Below are positions 50,657 through 60,979 of a DNA stretch of 64,000 bases, piece by piece. Location: NCBI RefSeq assembly GCF_003626735.1, contig NZ_RBHX01000002.1:124001-188000 (forward strand), written 5' to 3'. The position numbers were made by a program, and so were the translations under genes. The stretch comes from Microbacterium sp. CGR2 (lineage in GTDB: Bacteria; Actinomycetota; Actinomycetes; Actinomycetales; Microbacteriaceae). Numbering within the stretch: the first letter of the stretch is position 1; each line of letters begins with the position of its first letter. Under the pieces are notes generated by a model. The model worked only from the letters and a program-made list of their open reading frames with translations. It ran no database searches and was not told the DNA's origin.

Positions 50657-51775
50657 TTACTCGTACGACTTCACGATCTCGAGGAGGCTCGGGACGTTCT
50701 CGTACGCCTCGGCCGCGTTCTCCTGCGTGACGATCAGCGGCTCGAGCAGGTACGCCGGAACGACCTTCACGCCGTTGTCGTACTGCTCTTCGTCGTTGAC
50801 GTCGACTTCCTCGCCCTTCTGGAGCTGGCCGACCATCTTGATGGTCTGCTCGACCAGGAGCGTGGTGTCCTTGTTGATCGTGGAGTACTGGATGCCCTCC
50901 ATGATCGACTTCACCGACTCGACCTCGGAGTCCTGACCGGTGACGACCGGGACGTCCTTGCCGGCGCCCTGCACCGAGGTGATGATGGCGCGCGCGAGCG
51001 TGTCGTTCGGGGACAGCACGCCGTCCAGCGTCTCAGAGCTGTAGGTCGAGGTGAGCAGCGAGTCCATACGGCGCTGCGCGTTCTCCGGCTTCCAGCCCTC
51101 GGTCGCCGTCTGGGCGATCTCGGTCTGACCCGAGACGACGTTCAGCGTGCCGTCGTCGATCGCCGGCTGCAGCACATCCATCGCTCCACCGAAGAACACG
51201 GCGGAGTTCGCGTCATCAGGCGAACCCGAGAACAGCTCGACGTTGTACGGCGCCTCGTGGCCTGCGCGCTCGACGAGACCGTCGAGCAGAGCCTGACCCT
51301 GAAGCTGGCCGACCTTGAAGTTGTCGAAGGCGACGTAGTAGTCGACGGCTTCGGTGTTCTCGATCAGACGGTCGTACGCGATGACGGTGACGCCGGCGTC
51401 CATGGCAGCCTCGACCTGAGTCGCGAGCTGCTTGCCGTCCTTCGCGCCGATGATGATGACCTTCGCACCACCGGTGACCATTGCCTGGATCTGGTTCTGC
51501 TGCTCGGCGACCGTGTTGCTGGCCGGCGCGTACTGCACGTCTGCCTTGAATCCGGCCTCTTCGAGACCGTCAGTGAACAGCTGACCGGCGAGAACCCAGT
51601 TCTCGCTGGTCTTGTCCGGAAGCGCGACACCGATCGTGGAGCCGGCTTCGAAGCCGGCTGCGGCCTCTTCGCCCGAGTCCGAACCGGTGTCACCGCCGCG
51701 CTCCGAAGAGCAGCCGGTGAGGGCGAAGGCGCCCGCGACGACAAGCGCTGTCGTCGACAGAAGAATCTTCTTCAT
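50657..51775 (-). CDS. Multiple-monosaccharide ABC transporter substrate-binding lipoprotein (ChvE/XylF-like)
   Basis: 372 residues. A lipoprotein signal peptide (KKILLSTTALVVAGAFALTGC, Cys22) is followed by a Glu/Gly-rich linker and a type-I periplasmic-binding fold. Motifs are IGVALPDKTSENWVLAGQLF, KVIIIGAKDGKQLATQVEAAMDAGVTVIAYDRLI and LSPNDTLARAI. It resembles ChvE-type proteins that bind xylose, arabinose, galactose or glucose. It is the last gene of the ATPase-permease-SBP operon, 57 bp after the permease stop. Start ATG 51775 has AAAGAGAT upstream. Confidence 0.9.
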   Translation of the reverse strand: MKKILLSTTALVVAGAFALTGCSSERGGDTGSDSGEEAAAGFEAGSTIGVALPDKTSENWVLAGQLFTDGLEEAGFKADVQYAPASNTVAEQQNQIQAMVTGGAKVIIIGAKDGKQLATQVEAAMDAGVTVIAYDRLIENTEAVDYYVAFDNFKVGQLQGQALLDGLVERAGHEAPYNVELFSGSPDDANSAVFFGGAMDVLQPAIDDGTLNVVSGQTEIAQTATEGWKPENAQRRMDSLLTSTYSSETLDGVLSPNDTLARAIITSVQGAGKDVPVVTGQDSEVESVKSIMEGIQYSTINKDTTLLVEQTIKMVGQLQKGEEVDVNDEEQYDNGVKVVPAYLLEPLIVTQENAAEAYENVPSLLEIVKSYE

Positions 51776-51832
51776 GTGATCTCTTTCTCTGGTGTGTGAA
51801 GGTCTGTCGCGCGTGCGAACGCGAGTCGACCC

Positions 51833-53178
51833 CTACTTTCCGCTCGTCTTGTCGACGGGTGGGGCTTGGTAGGTCTTGTTGGGTTCGAAGGTCTGCAGCG
51901 CAGGGTCCTCCTTGCGGCCGAAGCGGCGCGTCATGAAGCCGATGAGCGAGGGACGACCCTGCTGCTTGTTCCACACGTCGACGCCGACGGCGAAGAGCAG
52001 CACGAGGCCCTTGATCATCGACACCACATCGGCACCGGCACCCAGCAGGGCGAGGCCGTTGTTGAGGAACGCCATGACGAGGCCACCGATGATCGACCCG
52101 ATCACCGTTCCGATTCCACCGGAGACGGCGGCACCACCGATGAACACCGAGGCGATCGCGTCGAGCTCCCAGCCGTTGCCGTCCTGAGGTCCGGATGCCG
52201 TCGCCCTGGCGACGTAGATCATGCCGGCAAGCGACGCGAGGACGGACATGTTCATCATCACGAAGAAGTCGACCCAGCGATCCTTCACGCCGGACAGACG
52301 TGCAGCCTGGCGGTTGCCGCCGACAGCGTAGATGTGGCGGCCGAAGACCGTGTTGTTGGTGATGAACGTGTAGAGGATGACGAGGGCCAGCAGGATGACA
52401 CCCGAGATCGGGAAGCTGGTGCCCGGGCGACCGGTCGCGAAGAGCCATCCGGCGACGAGGATGACGACCGAGATGAGGACGACCTTGGTGACGCTCACCC
52501 ACAGCGGCGCGACATCGGAGTGCATCTTGTGCTGGATGCGGCGCGTGCGGATCTCCCAGAAGACGATCCACGCGACACCGGCGAGAGCCAGCAGCATGGT
52601 CGGGATGTTGAACGGCAGCGGCAGGGCGATCTCCGGCAGGTAGCCCGCACCGATGACCCGGAATCCTTCAGGGATCGGAATCGACTGCGAGTCGCCGACC
52701 CACTGGTTCGCGCCGCGGAAGAACAGCATGCCCGCGAGCGTCACGATGAACGCCGGCACTCCGACATAGGCGACCCAGAATCCTTGCCATGCTCCGACGA
52801 GGACACCGACGCCGAGTCCGAGGAGAACGCCCAGCGGCCAAGGGAGGTTCCAGTCAGCCATGGCCTTGGCGACCACGATGCCGGTGAACGCGGCGACCGA
52901 TCCGACCGACAGGTCGATGTGGCCCATGATGATGACCATCACCATGCCGATCGCCAGGATCAGGATGTAGGAGTACTGGTTGACGACGTTGATCAGGTTG
53001 CCCGACGACAGCGTCAGGCCCTGTCCCTTGAAGATCCAGGTCAGCAGCTGGAAGACGACCAGGATGACGACGAGGCTGCCGAGGATGCCGAACTGGCGGA
53101 GCGTCGACTGCCCGCCGCCGAACATCTTGGTGATGTCGCGGAAGTGGAATCCGCTCTTCGCGGGGGTGGATTCGGTGG

Positions 53179-53182
<4 letters not shown>
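51833..53182 (-). CDS. Multiple-monosaccharide ABC transporter permease (XylH/MmsB-like)
   Basis: 449 residues, longer than RbsC (about 320) as is usual for the XylH/MmsB group. About ten membrane helices; family motifs are [15 protein letters not shown] (about 107-121) and the repeated [23 protein letters not shown] polar C-terminal tail of about 40 residues follows. The ATG at 53182 overlaps the ATPase stop by 4 bases (ATGA). It forms the channel of a CUT2-type monosaccharide importer with the flanking ATPase and binding protein. Confidence 0.92.
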
Positions 53183-54747
<1,565 letters not shown>

Positions 54748-54781
54748 GAATCTTTCCTTGCGGACGTGCGGTCACCTTCGA

Positions 54782-54795
54782 TGTGACCGTTCACA
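54782..54795. promoter_or_regulatory. LacI-type operator upstream of the monosaccharide importer operon
   Basis: TGTGACCGTTCACA on the plus strand (TGTGAACGGTCACA on the minus). It is near-palindromic with a central CG and overlaps the predicted start region downstream of a TAAACT -10 (54804-54799). It differs from the site at 55889 by one base. Confidence 0.75.
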
Positions 54796-54858
54796 TTGAG
54801 TTTACATCGTCCTCCTCAGGACGAAGCGATGTCAAGCCCGGCCGCGAATTTCGTGTCG

Positions 54859-55872
54859 CTACCGTGATGCAGCGGACTCGCGCGCCCGAAGAATGGTCTG
54901 CAGCGGACCGAAGTCGGGCACACCCTCGCCCCGGATCTGCGCGAGAAGGATGCGCACGGCACGGCGACCGAGCTCAGGAAAGTCCTGATGCACGGTGCTC
55001 AGCGTGGGCGCGACGTGTGCGGCCACCGGGATGTCGTCGAAGCCGATCACGCTCACATCGTGCGACACCCGGACGCCGGCATCGCGGAAGCCGTGCATCA
55101 GCCCGATGGCCATGAGGTCGTTCGCGGCGAAGACCGCAGTGAAGTCTCGGCGGCGCGAGAGCTCCTGACCGGCGAAGTAGCCGAAGTCGGCCGTCCAGTC
55201 CCCGCGGATCGGCGGGAAGGTGGGGAGATCCGCCTCGCGAAGTCCGTCAAGGTAGCCACGCATCCGCGACTCGGCTTCGATCCAGTCCTGCGGCCCGGCC
55301 AGATGCAGGATGTCGCTGTGCCCCAGGGAGATCAGGTGCTCCGTCGCCGCCCTGGCCCCGGCGACCTGGTCGGCGGAGAGACTCACTCCGTCAGACCCGG
55401 AAGCCGTCTGCAGGTTGACGAACGGGATGTCGGGAGACATGCCGCGAAGGACATGGAACACGCGCACCTGCGGGGCGAGTACGACGATGCCGTCCACCTG
55501 CTCGCGAGCCAGCTGGCGCACCGCGTTGCCGATCGCCTCCGGCGTCGTGTCCGCGAGATTCAGGGTCGAGACCGAGTACCCCTCCTCGCGGGCGGCATCC
55601 TCGATGCCGGCGATCGACGACGTCGGGCCGAACTCCCCGATCGTCGCCGAGAGGATGCCGAGGACGTTCGACTTGCTCGTGACCAGCGCGCGTGCGGCGA
55701 GGTTCGGCCGATAGTCGAGCACGGAGATCGCGTCGAGCACCTTGGCCTTCGTCTCAGGACGGATGCTCGGGTGATCGTTCAGCACCCGGGAGACGGTCTG
55801 ATGGGAGACACCGGCCAAGCGCGCGACATCGCGGATGCTCGGCATACGGGCACGCTCGGAGGCGGTGGACAT
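54859..55872 (-). CDS. LacI family regulator of the monosaccharide importer
   Basis: 337 residues. The helix-turn-helix is PSIRDVARLAGVSHQTVSRVLNDHPSIRPETKAKVLDAI (about 10-48), followed by the sugar-binding domain with FVNLQTASGSDGVSLSADQVAGARAATEHLISLGH and IGFDDIPVAAHVAPTLSTV. The ATG at 55872 has AGGAGG 6 nt upstream; the longer frame to 55911 runs through the operator and is rejected. It is encoded upstream of the importer on the same strand, 111 bp apart. Matching operators precede both units, so it likely controls itself and the importer. Confidence 0.92.
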   Translation of the reverse strand: MSTASERARMPSIRDVARLAGVSHQTVSRVLNDHPSIRPETKAKVLDAISVLDYRPNLAARALVTSKSNVLGILSATIGEFGPTSSIAGIEDAAREEGYSVSTLNLADTTPEAIGNAVRQLAREQVDGIVVLAPQVRVFHVLRGMSPDIPFVNLQTASGSDGVSLSADQVAGARAATEHLISLGHSDILHLAGPQDWIEAESRMRGYLDGLREADLPTFPPIRGDWTADFGYFAGQELSRRRDFTAVFAANDLMAIGLMHGFRDAGVRVSHDVSVIGFDDIPVAAHVAPTLSTVHQDFPELGRRAVRILLAQIRGEGVPDFGPLQTILRARESAASR

Positions 55873-55888
55873 CGCAGGCCTCCTCGCA

Positions 55889-55902
55889 TGTGCACGGTCA
55901 CA
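55889..55902. promoter_or_regulatory. LacI-type operator upstream of the second lacI gene
   Basis: TGTGCACGGTCACA, matching the minus-strand form of the 54782 site at 13 of 14 positions. It lies 17 bp before the ATG and just downstream of a possible -10 CATAAT (55919-55914), suiting autorepression. Confidence 0.7.
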
Positions 55903-55958
55903 TTGATTCAATCATTATGTACGCCGAACGGCCGACGTGCACGTTGAGGGGTCCCGGC

Positions 55959-56891
55959 TCAGCCGAGAATGCGGGCGCCGGGCACGGCGCCGTGCACATG
56001 CAGCGGATCGAGACCTGCCGCGCGCAGCGACGACTGCACGTCCTGTGCTGTCTCCGGATCCGGGCAGAGAAGAGCGACGGTGGGGCCGGATCCCGAGACG
56101 ATCCCCTGCAGCGCGCCGGCACCGATGCCCTGCTGGATCGTCTCCTCGAGATCAGGGCGTTCGAACACCGCCGCGGCCTGCAGATCGTTGTGCAGCGCCT
56201 CGGCGAGTTGCAGTGCATCACCCGAGCGCAGGGCCTGCAGCACGGGGATGGGGACATCGAGCGACAGTGGCGGCTCGTCGGCGAGCGCGCCGCCCTCGTC
56301 GCGCAGCGCGTCCAGCTGCTGGTAGACGACCGGGGTCGACAACCCCTGATCGCTCGTCACGAGGACCCAGTCGAATCGCCCGCGTGCGAGCGCCGGATTC
56401 AACTGATCGCCCCGTCCCGTTCCGACCGCCGTTCCGCCGTGCAGCGCGAACGGGACATCGGCTCCCAGGCGTGCGGCGAGGTCGTGCAGACGCGCCGGCG
56501 ACAGACCGGTCCCCCAGAGCGCGTCGCAGGCGACGAGAGCGGCCGCGGCATCCGCCGATCCGCCGCCCATGCCGCCGGCGACCGGCACGCTCTTGCGGAT
56601 CTCGAGATCGACGCCCCCGGTGTGCTCCGTGGCCGTCGCGAGGAGCTTGGCCGCGCGCATGGCGAGGTTCCGGTCATCGAGCGGGACGGCGCTCACGTCG
56701 TCGAGACCCGACACCGACAGCGAGAAGTCGTCCGAGTGCCGCGCGACGACGTCTTCATACAGAGAGACCGCTTGGAACACCGTCGCCAGCGCGTGATAGC
56801 CGTCGTCGTGCCGCGCGCCGACCCCGAGGTAGACGTTGATCTTCCCCGGCGCACGCACGTGCACGGACTCGGCGGAGGCGGCGACGCTCAT
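55959..56891 (-). CDS. ispE: 4-diphosphocytidyl-2-C-methyl-D-erythritol kinase
   Basis: 310 residues. A GHMP kinase of the MEP isoprenoid pathway. Motifs are VRAPGKINVYLGVGARHDDGYH at the N-terminus, the ATP-binding PVAGGMGGGSADAAAAL near residues 104-120, and the C-terminal IVSGSGPTVALL. The ATG at 56891 is 7 bp after the aldo/keto reductase stop. In many actinobacteria ispE directly follows rsmA; here an aldo/keto reductase gene is inserted between the two. Confidence 0.94.
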   Translation of the reverse strand: MSVAASAESVHVRAPGKINVYLGVGARHDDGYHALATVFQAVSLYEDVVARHSDDFSLSVSGLDDVSAVPLDDRNLAMRAAKLLATATEHTGGVDLEIRKSVPVAGGMGGGSADAAAALVACDALWGTGLSPARLHDLAARLGADVPFALHGGTAVGTGRGDQLNPALARGRFDWVLVTSDQGLSTPVVYQQLDALRDEGGALADEPPLSLDVPIPVLQALRSGDALQLAEALHNDLQAAAVFERPDLEETIQQGIGAGALQGIVSGSGPTVALLCPDPETAQDVQSSLRAAGLDPLHVHGAVPGARILG

Positions 56892-56898
56892 GATCGGG

Positions 56899-57966
56899 TC
56901 ACAGTTCCGACGAGGTCGCCCACAGGTTGACGTCGATGGCTCCGGCGAGCTCGTCGATCCGGGCGAGCTCCTCGGTGGTGAGGGTCGGACCGTTCACGGC
57001 GGCGATGTTCTCATCGAGCTGCTCCGGGCGCGAGGCCCCGATCAGCGCGGAAGCGACCACCGGGTTGCGGAGGGACCATTGCAGTGCCAGCTGGGCGAGC
57101 GACTGACCGCGGTCCTTCGCCACCTGGTTCAGCGCACGAAGTGTCTCGAGGGAAGCCTCCGAAAGCGGCGCGTCGGGCAGTGAGCCACGCTTCTGCGCCC
57201 GCTCGGCTGTGCCGTCACCGAGGTATTTGTCGGTGAGCAGCCCCTGCGCGAGGGGGGTGAACGCGATGGCACCGAGCCCGGACTGCTCGAGAGTCTCGGT
57301 CAGACCGTCCTCGACCCAGCGGTTGAGGATCGAGTAGGCCGGCTGGTGGATCACCAGCGGCGTACCCAGTTCTCTCGCGACCGCCACGGCCTCGGCGGTG
57401 CGCTCGGCACTGTAGGACGAGATTCCCACGTACAGCGCCTTGCCCTGACGCACGAGCGTGTCGAGCGCACCGACGGTCTCGGCGATCGGCGTCACCGGAT
57501 CGGCGCGGTGGGAGTAGAAGATGTCGACGTGGTCCAGCCCCATGCGGGTGAGCGACTGCTCGGCGCTGCGCAGGATGTACTTGCGGCTCGCGAAGTCGCC
57601 GTACGGGCCCGGCCACATGTCCCAGCCGGCCTTGGACGAGATGATCAGCTCGTCGCGGTAAGGGCGGAAGTCCTCGGCGAAGATGCGCCCGAAGTTCTTC
57701 TCGGCCGAGCCGTACGGCGGGCCGTAGTTGTTGGCCAGGTCGAAGTGCGTGATGCCCCGGTCGAAGGCATGCCGCAGAAGGGCCCGCTGGTTGTCGAGCG
57801 GGATGTTGTCGCCGAAGTTCCACCACAAGCCGAGGGAGATCGGCGGCAGGAACAGACCGGACGTCCCGACCTGCCGATACTCGAACTGCTGGTAGCGGCT
57901 CTCGTCTGCGGCGTAGGGACGGTGCAGCTCGGGGACATCGGGGCGGAAGCGCGGAGACTCGGTCAC
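56899..57966 (-). CDS. Aldo/keto reductase (YghZ/KvBeta-like)
   Basis: 355 residues, TIM-barrel NADPH-dependent reductase. The catalytic residues fit the family: Asp in FDLANNYGPPYGSAE, Tyr in the same loop, Lys in ISSKAGWDMWPGPYG and His in DIFYSHRADPVTP. The C-terminal GASRPEQLDENI binds NADP phosphate. Overall it resembles L-glyceraldehyde-3-phosphate reductase YghZ, which detoxifies reactive aldehydes; the substrate here is uncertain. The GTG at 57966 overlaps the rsmA stop by 4 bases, so it is coupled to rsmA. Confidence 0.9.
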   Translation of the reverse strand: MTESPRFRPDVPELHRPYAADESRYQQFEYRQVGTSGLFLPPISLGLWWNFGDNIPLDNQRALLRHAFDRGITHFDLANNYGPPYGSAEKNFGRIFAEDFRPYRDELIISSKAGWDMWPGPYGDFASRKYILRSAEQSLTRMGLDHVDIFYSHRADPVTPIAETVGALDTLVRQGKALYVGISSYSAERTAEAVAVARELGTPLVIHQPAYSILNRWVEDGLTETLEQSGLGAIAFTPLAQGLLTDKYLGDGTAERAQKRGSLPDAPLSEASLETLRALNQVAKDRGQSLAQLALQWSLRNPVVASALIGASRPEQLDENIAAVNGPTLTTEELARIDELAGAIDVNLWATSSEL

Positions 57967-58844
57967 CGTGCCAGATTAGCGCCTGTGGCCTCTTCGGCGA
58001 TCGACGGAGCCGCCTGCGCGATGCGCTGGAAGTCCTCCACGGTGAGATCCTCGCCGCGGCCGGTCGGAGCGACTCCGGCGGCGGTGAGCACCTCGGATGC
58101 CGCCGCAGAGCTGCCGAAGATTCCGGACAACGCCTGCCGGAGCATCTTGCGGCGCTGGTTGAAGGCGGCATCGACGATCTGGAAGGTGCGTCGGCGCTCC
58201 TCCTCGCTGCCGCGCTCCCCCTCGGAGCGGTCGAAACCGACGAGCAGGCTGTCGACGTTCGGTACCGGCCAGAACACCTGACGGGACACGTTTCCGGAGA
58301 GTTTCCACTCGCCGTACCACGCCGCCTTGACGCTCGGTGAACCGTAGATCTTGGATCCCGGCTTCGCAGCGAGCCGCTCGGCGACTTCTGCCTGCACCAT
58401 CACGACGCCGCGCTGCAGGTAGCTGAAGTTCTCCAGGAAGTGCAGCAGCACCGGCACCGAGATGTTGTACGGCAGGTTCGCCACGAGCACCGAGGGTTGC
58501 CCGGGAAGCTCCGTGATGCGCAGAGCATCCGCATCCACGACCGTGAGCATGTCGGGGTCGACACCGTGCTCCGCCGCGGTCTGGGCTAGGCGGGCGGCGA
58601 GTCGGTGGTCGATCTCGACAGCGGTCACGGATGCTCCGGCCTCGAGGATCGCGAGGGTCAGCGATCCGAGTCCTGGACCGACCTCGACCACGCGCTCTCC
58701 CGGGCGGACGTGGGCCGCCTGGACGATCTTGCGGACGGTGTTCGCGTCGACGACGAAGTTCTGCCCCAGCTTCTTGGTGGGGGTGACGTCGAGCTCGGCG
58801 GCAAGGCGGCGGATCTCGGTGGCGCCGAGCAGGGTGACGGTCAT
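57963..58844 (-). CDS. rsmA: 16S rRNA (adenine(1518)-N(6)/adenine(1519)-N(6))-dimethyltransferase
   Basis: 293 residues. It dimethylates two adenines near the 3' end of 16S rRNA. Motifs are KLGQNFVVDANTVRKIVQ at the N-terminus, the SAM loop VEVGPGLGSLTLAILEAG (about 55-72) and the catalytic NLPYNISVPVLLHFLE. The C-terminal helical domain contains FNQRRKMLRQALSG. The ATG at 58844 follows GGAGGA closely. It heads an rsmA-AKR-ispE operon and is divergent from the MFS gene, 36 bp away. Confidence 0.95.
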   Translation of the reverse strand: MTVTLLGATEIRRLAAELDVTPTKKLGQNFVVDANTVRKIVQAAHVRPGERVVEVGPGLGSLTLAILEAGASVTAVEIDHRLAARLAQTAAEHGVDPDMLTVVDADALRITELPGQPSVLVANLPYNISVPVLLHFLENFSYLQRGVVMVQAEVAERLAAKPGSKIYGSPSVKAAWYGEWKLSGNVSRQVFWPVPNVDSLLVGFDRSEGERGSEEERRRTFQIVDAAFNQRRKMLRQALSGIFGSSAAASEVLTAAGVAPTGRGEDLTVEDFQRIAQAAPSIAEEATGANLAR

Positions 58845-58868
58845 TCCTCCATTGTCTCCTACCCTCAG

Positions 58869-58874
58869 TATCCT
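58869..58874 (+). promoter_or_regulatory. Predicted leaderless -10 box of the MFS gene
   Basis: TATCCT with a 6-nt spacer (TCTGGG) to the ATG at 58881. It lies within the 36-bp gap to divergent rsmA. Confidence 0.45.
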
Positions 58875-58880
58875 TCTGGG

Positions 58881-60119
58881 ATGCCCTCCCTCGGTGAACT
58901 CGTCGCGCCTCGCCGCATGGGCAGAGATTTCCGGTGGCTGCTCGCGTCCTCCTGGACGAGCAACGTGGGCGATGGCGTCGCCTTGGCCGCCGCGCCGCTG
59001 CTGATCGCGTCGATGACGTCGTCACCGATGCTCGTGGCGTCCGGGGCCATCCTGCAGTTCCTGCCATGGCTGTTGTTCGGCCTGCACGCGGGGGCGATCG
59101 CCGACCGCTTCGACCGCCGCCGCCTGGTGATGTTCGCCAACGGCGCGCGGGCGGTGGTGCTCGCCGCCCTGTGCGTGTTCCTCGTCACGGGCACCGCCAA
59201 CATCTGGATCGTCCTCGCCGTCGCCTTCCTCTACGGCACCGCGGAGGTCTTCGTCGATACAGCGGGCAGCACGCTGCTGCCGATGCTGGTGAAGCCGGAT
59301 GACCTCGGCATCGGCAACGCGCGCCTGCAGGCCGGCTACCTGGTGGCGAACCAGTTCGCCGGTCCGCCGCTGGGTGCCTTCCTGTTCGCGGCCGGCACGG
59401 CCTGGCCGTTCCTCCTCGAAGTGCTGTGCGTCGGACTCGCCGTGGTGCTCATCTCGCGAATGGCGAAGACGCCGGTGCCGCCGCGCGAGACCGACGTGCA
59501 CCCACCCGTGCACACCGACATCGCGGAAGGGCTGCGATGGTTGTGGCGAAACCCGCCGGTGCGGATGCTCGTCATCATCATCCTGGTGTTCAACATCACC
59601 TGGGCGGCCCCCTGGGGCGTCCTCGTCCTCTACGCGACGGACTACCTGGACATGGGAGCCGTCGGATACGGGGCGCTCACGACGGCCTCCGCCGCCGGCG
59701 GCATCCTCGCCACCCTCAGCTTCGGCTGGCTCGAACGGCACGTCTCATTCGCCACCCTCATGCGCGTGGTGCTTTCTCTCGAAGTGCTCATGCACCTCTC
59801 CTTCGCCCTCACCACCACCGGCTGGGTCGCGCTCGTGATCATGTTCTTCTTCGGCGCCTACGCGTTCATCTGGGGCACGATCTCGACGACCGTGCGCCAA
59901 CGACTCGTCCCCGCCGAGCTGCAGGGCCGAGTGGCTTCCGTGAACATGGTGGGCGTCTTCGGCGGCATGGTGATCGGTCAGGCCCTGGGCGGTGTGATCG
60001 CCGAGATCTGGGGCCTCACCGCACCCTGGTGGTTCGCGTTCGGCGGTGCGGCGATCACCCTGCTGCTGGTGTGGAAGCCGATCTCGCAGATCGTGTCTCA
60101 GTCGGCGAAGGCTCCGTAG
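58881..60119 (+). CDS. MFS transporter, EntS-like exporter family
   Basis: 412 residues with about twelve membrane helices. The N-terminus RDFRWLLASSWTSNVGDGVALAAAPLL and the loop HAGAIADRFDRRRLVMFANGAR (motif A, residues about 66-87) match the MFS_3/EntS group. Exported substrate is unknown; relatives handle siderophores or drugs. The ATG at 58881 is supported by a leaderless -10 box, and the longer antisense-overlapping frame is not used. It interrupts the usual metG-tatD-rsmA-ispE order on the other strand and overlaps the tatD 3' end by 22 bp. Confidence 0.87.
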   Translation: MPSLGELVAPRRMGRDFRWLLASSWTSNVGDGVALAAAPLLIASMTSSPMLVASGAILQFLPWLLFGLHAGAIADRFDRRRLVMFANGARAVVLAALCVFLVTGTANIWIVLAVAFLYGTAEVFVDTAGSTLLPMLVKPDDLGIGNARLQAGYLVANQFAGPPLGAFLFAAGTAWPFLLEVLCVGLAVVLISRMAKTPVPPRETDVHPPVHTDIAEGLRWLWRNPPVRMLVIIILVFNITWAAPWGVLVLYATDYLDMGAVGYGALTTASAAGGILATLSFGWLERHVSFATLMRVVLSLEVLMHLSFALTTTGWVALVIMFFFGAYAFIWGTISTTVRQRLVPAELQGRVASVNMVGVFGGMVIGQALGGVIAEIWGLTAPWWFAFGGAAITLLLVWKPISQIVSQSAKAP

Positions 60120-60976
60120 ACGCGCAGCGTGTTGGCTGCGATCCGGGCGCAGAGCTCGTCGACCTCGAGCCCGAGCTCGGCGGCCATGAACCGCACGGTG
60201 ATCGGCACGAGATAGGGCGCGTTCGGGCGCCCGCGCAACGGCACCGGCGTGAGGAACGGGGCGTCGGTCTCGACGAGGATGCGGTCGAGGGGCGTCACCG
60301 CCAGCGCATCGCGCAGATTCTGAGCGTTCTTGAACGTGACGTTGCCTGCAAACGACAGGTAGTACCCGGCATCCGCGCACGTCCTCGCCATCGCGTCGTC
60401 GCCGGAGAAGCAATGGAACACCGTCTTCTCGGGGGCGCCCACGCGGACGAGGGTCTCCAAGACGGCACCGTGTGCCTCACGATCGTGGATCTGCATGGCG
60501 ATGCCGTGCTTCTTGGCCAACCCGATGTGCGCTTCGAACGACTCGAACTGCGGACCCTGGCGGTCGGGTTCGGTGCGGAAGAAGTCCAGACCGGTCTCGC
60601 CGATCGCTCGCGTGCGCGGATGCGCCGCGAGTTCATCGATCACGGTCAACGCCTCATCGAGGCGCCCCTCCTCCGCGTAGGTCGGAGCATCGTTCGGATG
60701 GATCGCCACAGCCGCCAGAACTCGGGGATCGGATGCCGCGGCCTCGACCGCCCAGCGCGACGACTCGACATCCCCTGACGCCTGGACGACCCCGGCGATG
60801 CCCACGGCCTGAGCGCGGTCGAGCTGCTCGGTGAGCGACAGCGGCTCGTCGCCGTCGAGGATCTCCAGGTGCGCGTGGTTGTCGTAGACCGGCACCGCGA
60901 GCGGCTCCGGAGCAGCCGGGTACTTCAGGTCCTTGCGGCCGTCGCCCGAGCGCTCGCGTACATAGGTCTCAGCCAT
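60098..60976 (-). CDS. TatD family deoxyribonuclease
   Basis: 292 residues. This metal-dependent TIM-barrel hydrolase opens with VYDNHAHLEI (HxH metal ligands, about residues 31-40). The AIGETGLDFFR motif gives the bridging Glu, IQIHDREA-type and VFHCFSGDD segments give further His ligands, and ILVETDAPFLTP gives the Asp. Relatives are 3'-5' DNA exonucleases involved in repair. The ATG at 60976 is 3 bp after the metG stop. Its 3' end overlaps the convergent MFS gene by 22 bp. Confidence 0.92.
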   Translation of the reverse strand: MAETYVRERSGDGRKDLKYPAAPEPLAVPVYDNHAHLEILDGDEPLSLTEQLDRAQAVGIAGVVQASGDVESSRWAVEAAASDPRVLAAVAIHPNDAPTYAEEGRLDEALTVIDELAAHPRTRAIGETGLDFFRTEPDRQGPQFESFEAHIGLAKKHGIAMQIHDREAHGAVLETLVRVGAPEKTVFHCFSGDDAMARTCADAGYYLSFAGNVTFKNAQNLRDALAVTPLDRILVETDAPFLTPVPLRGRPNAPYLVPITVRFMAAELGLEVDELCARIAANTLRVYGAFAD

Positions 60977-60979
60977 GTG

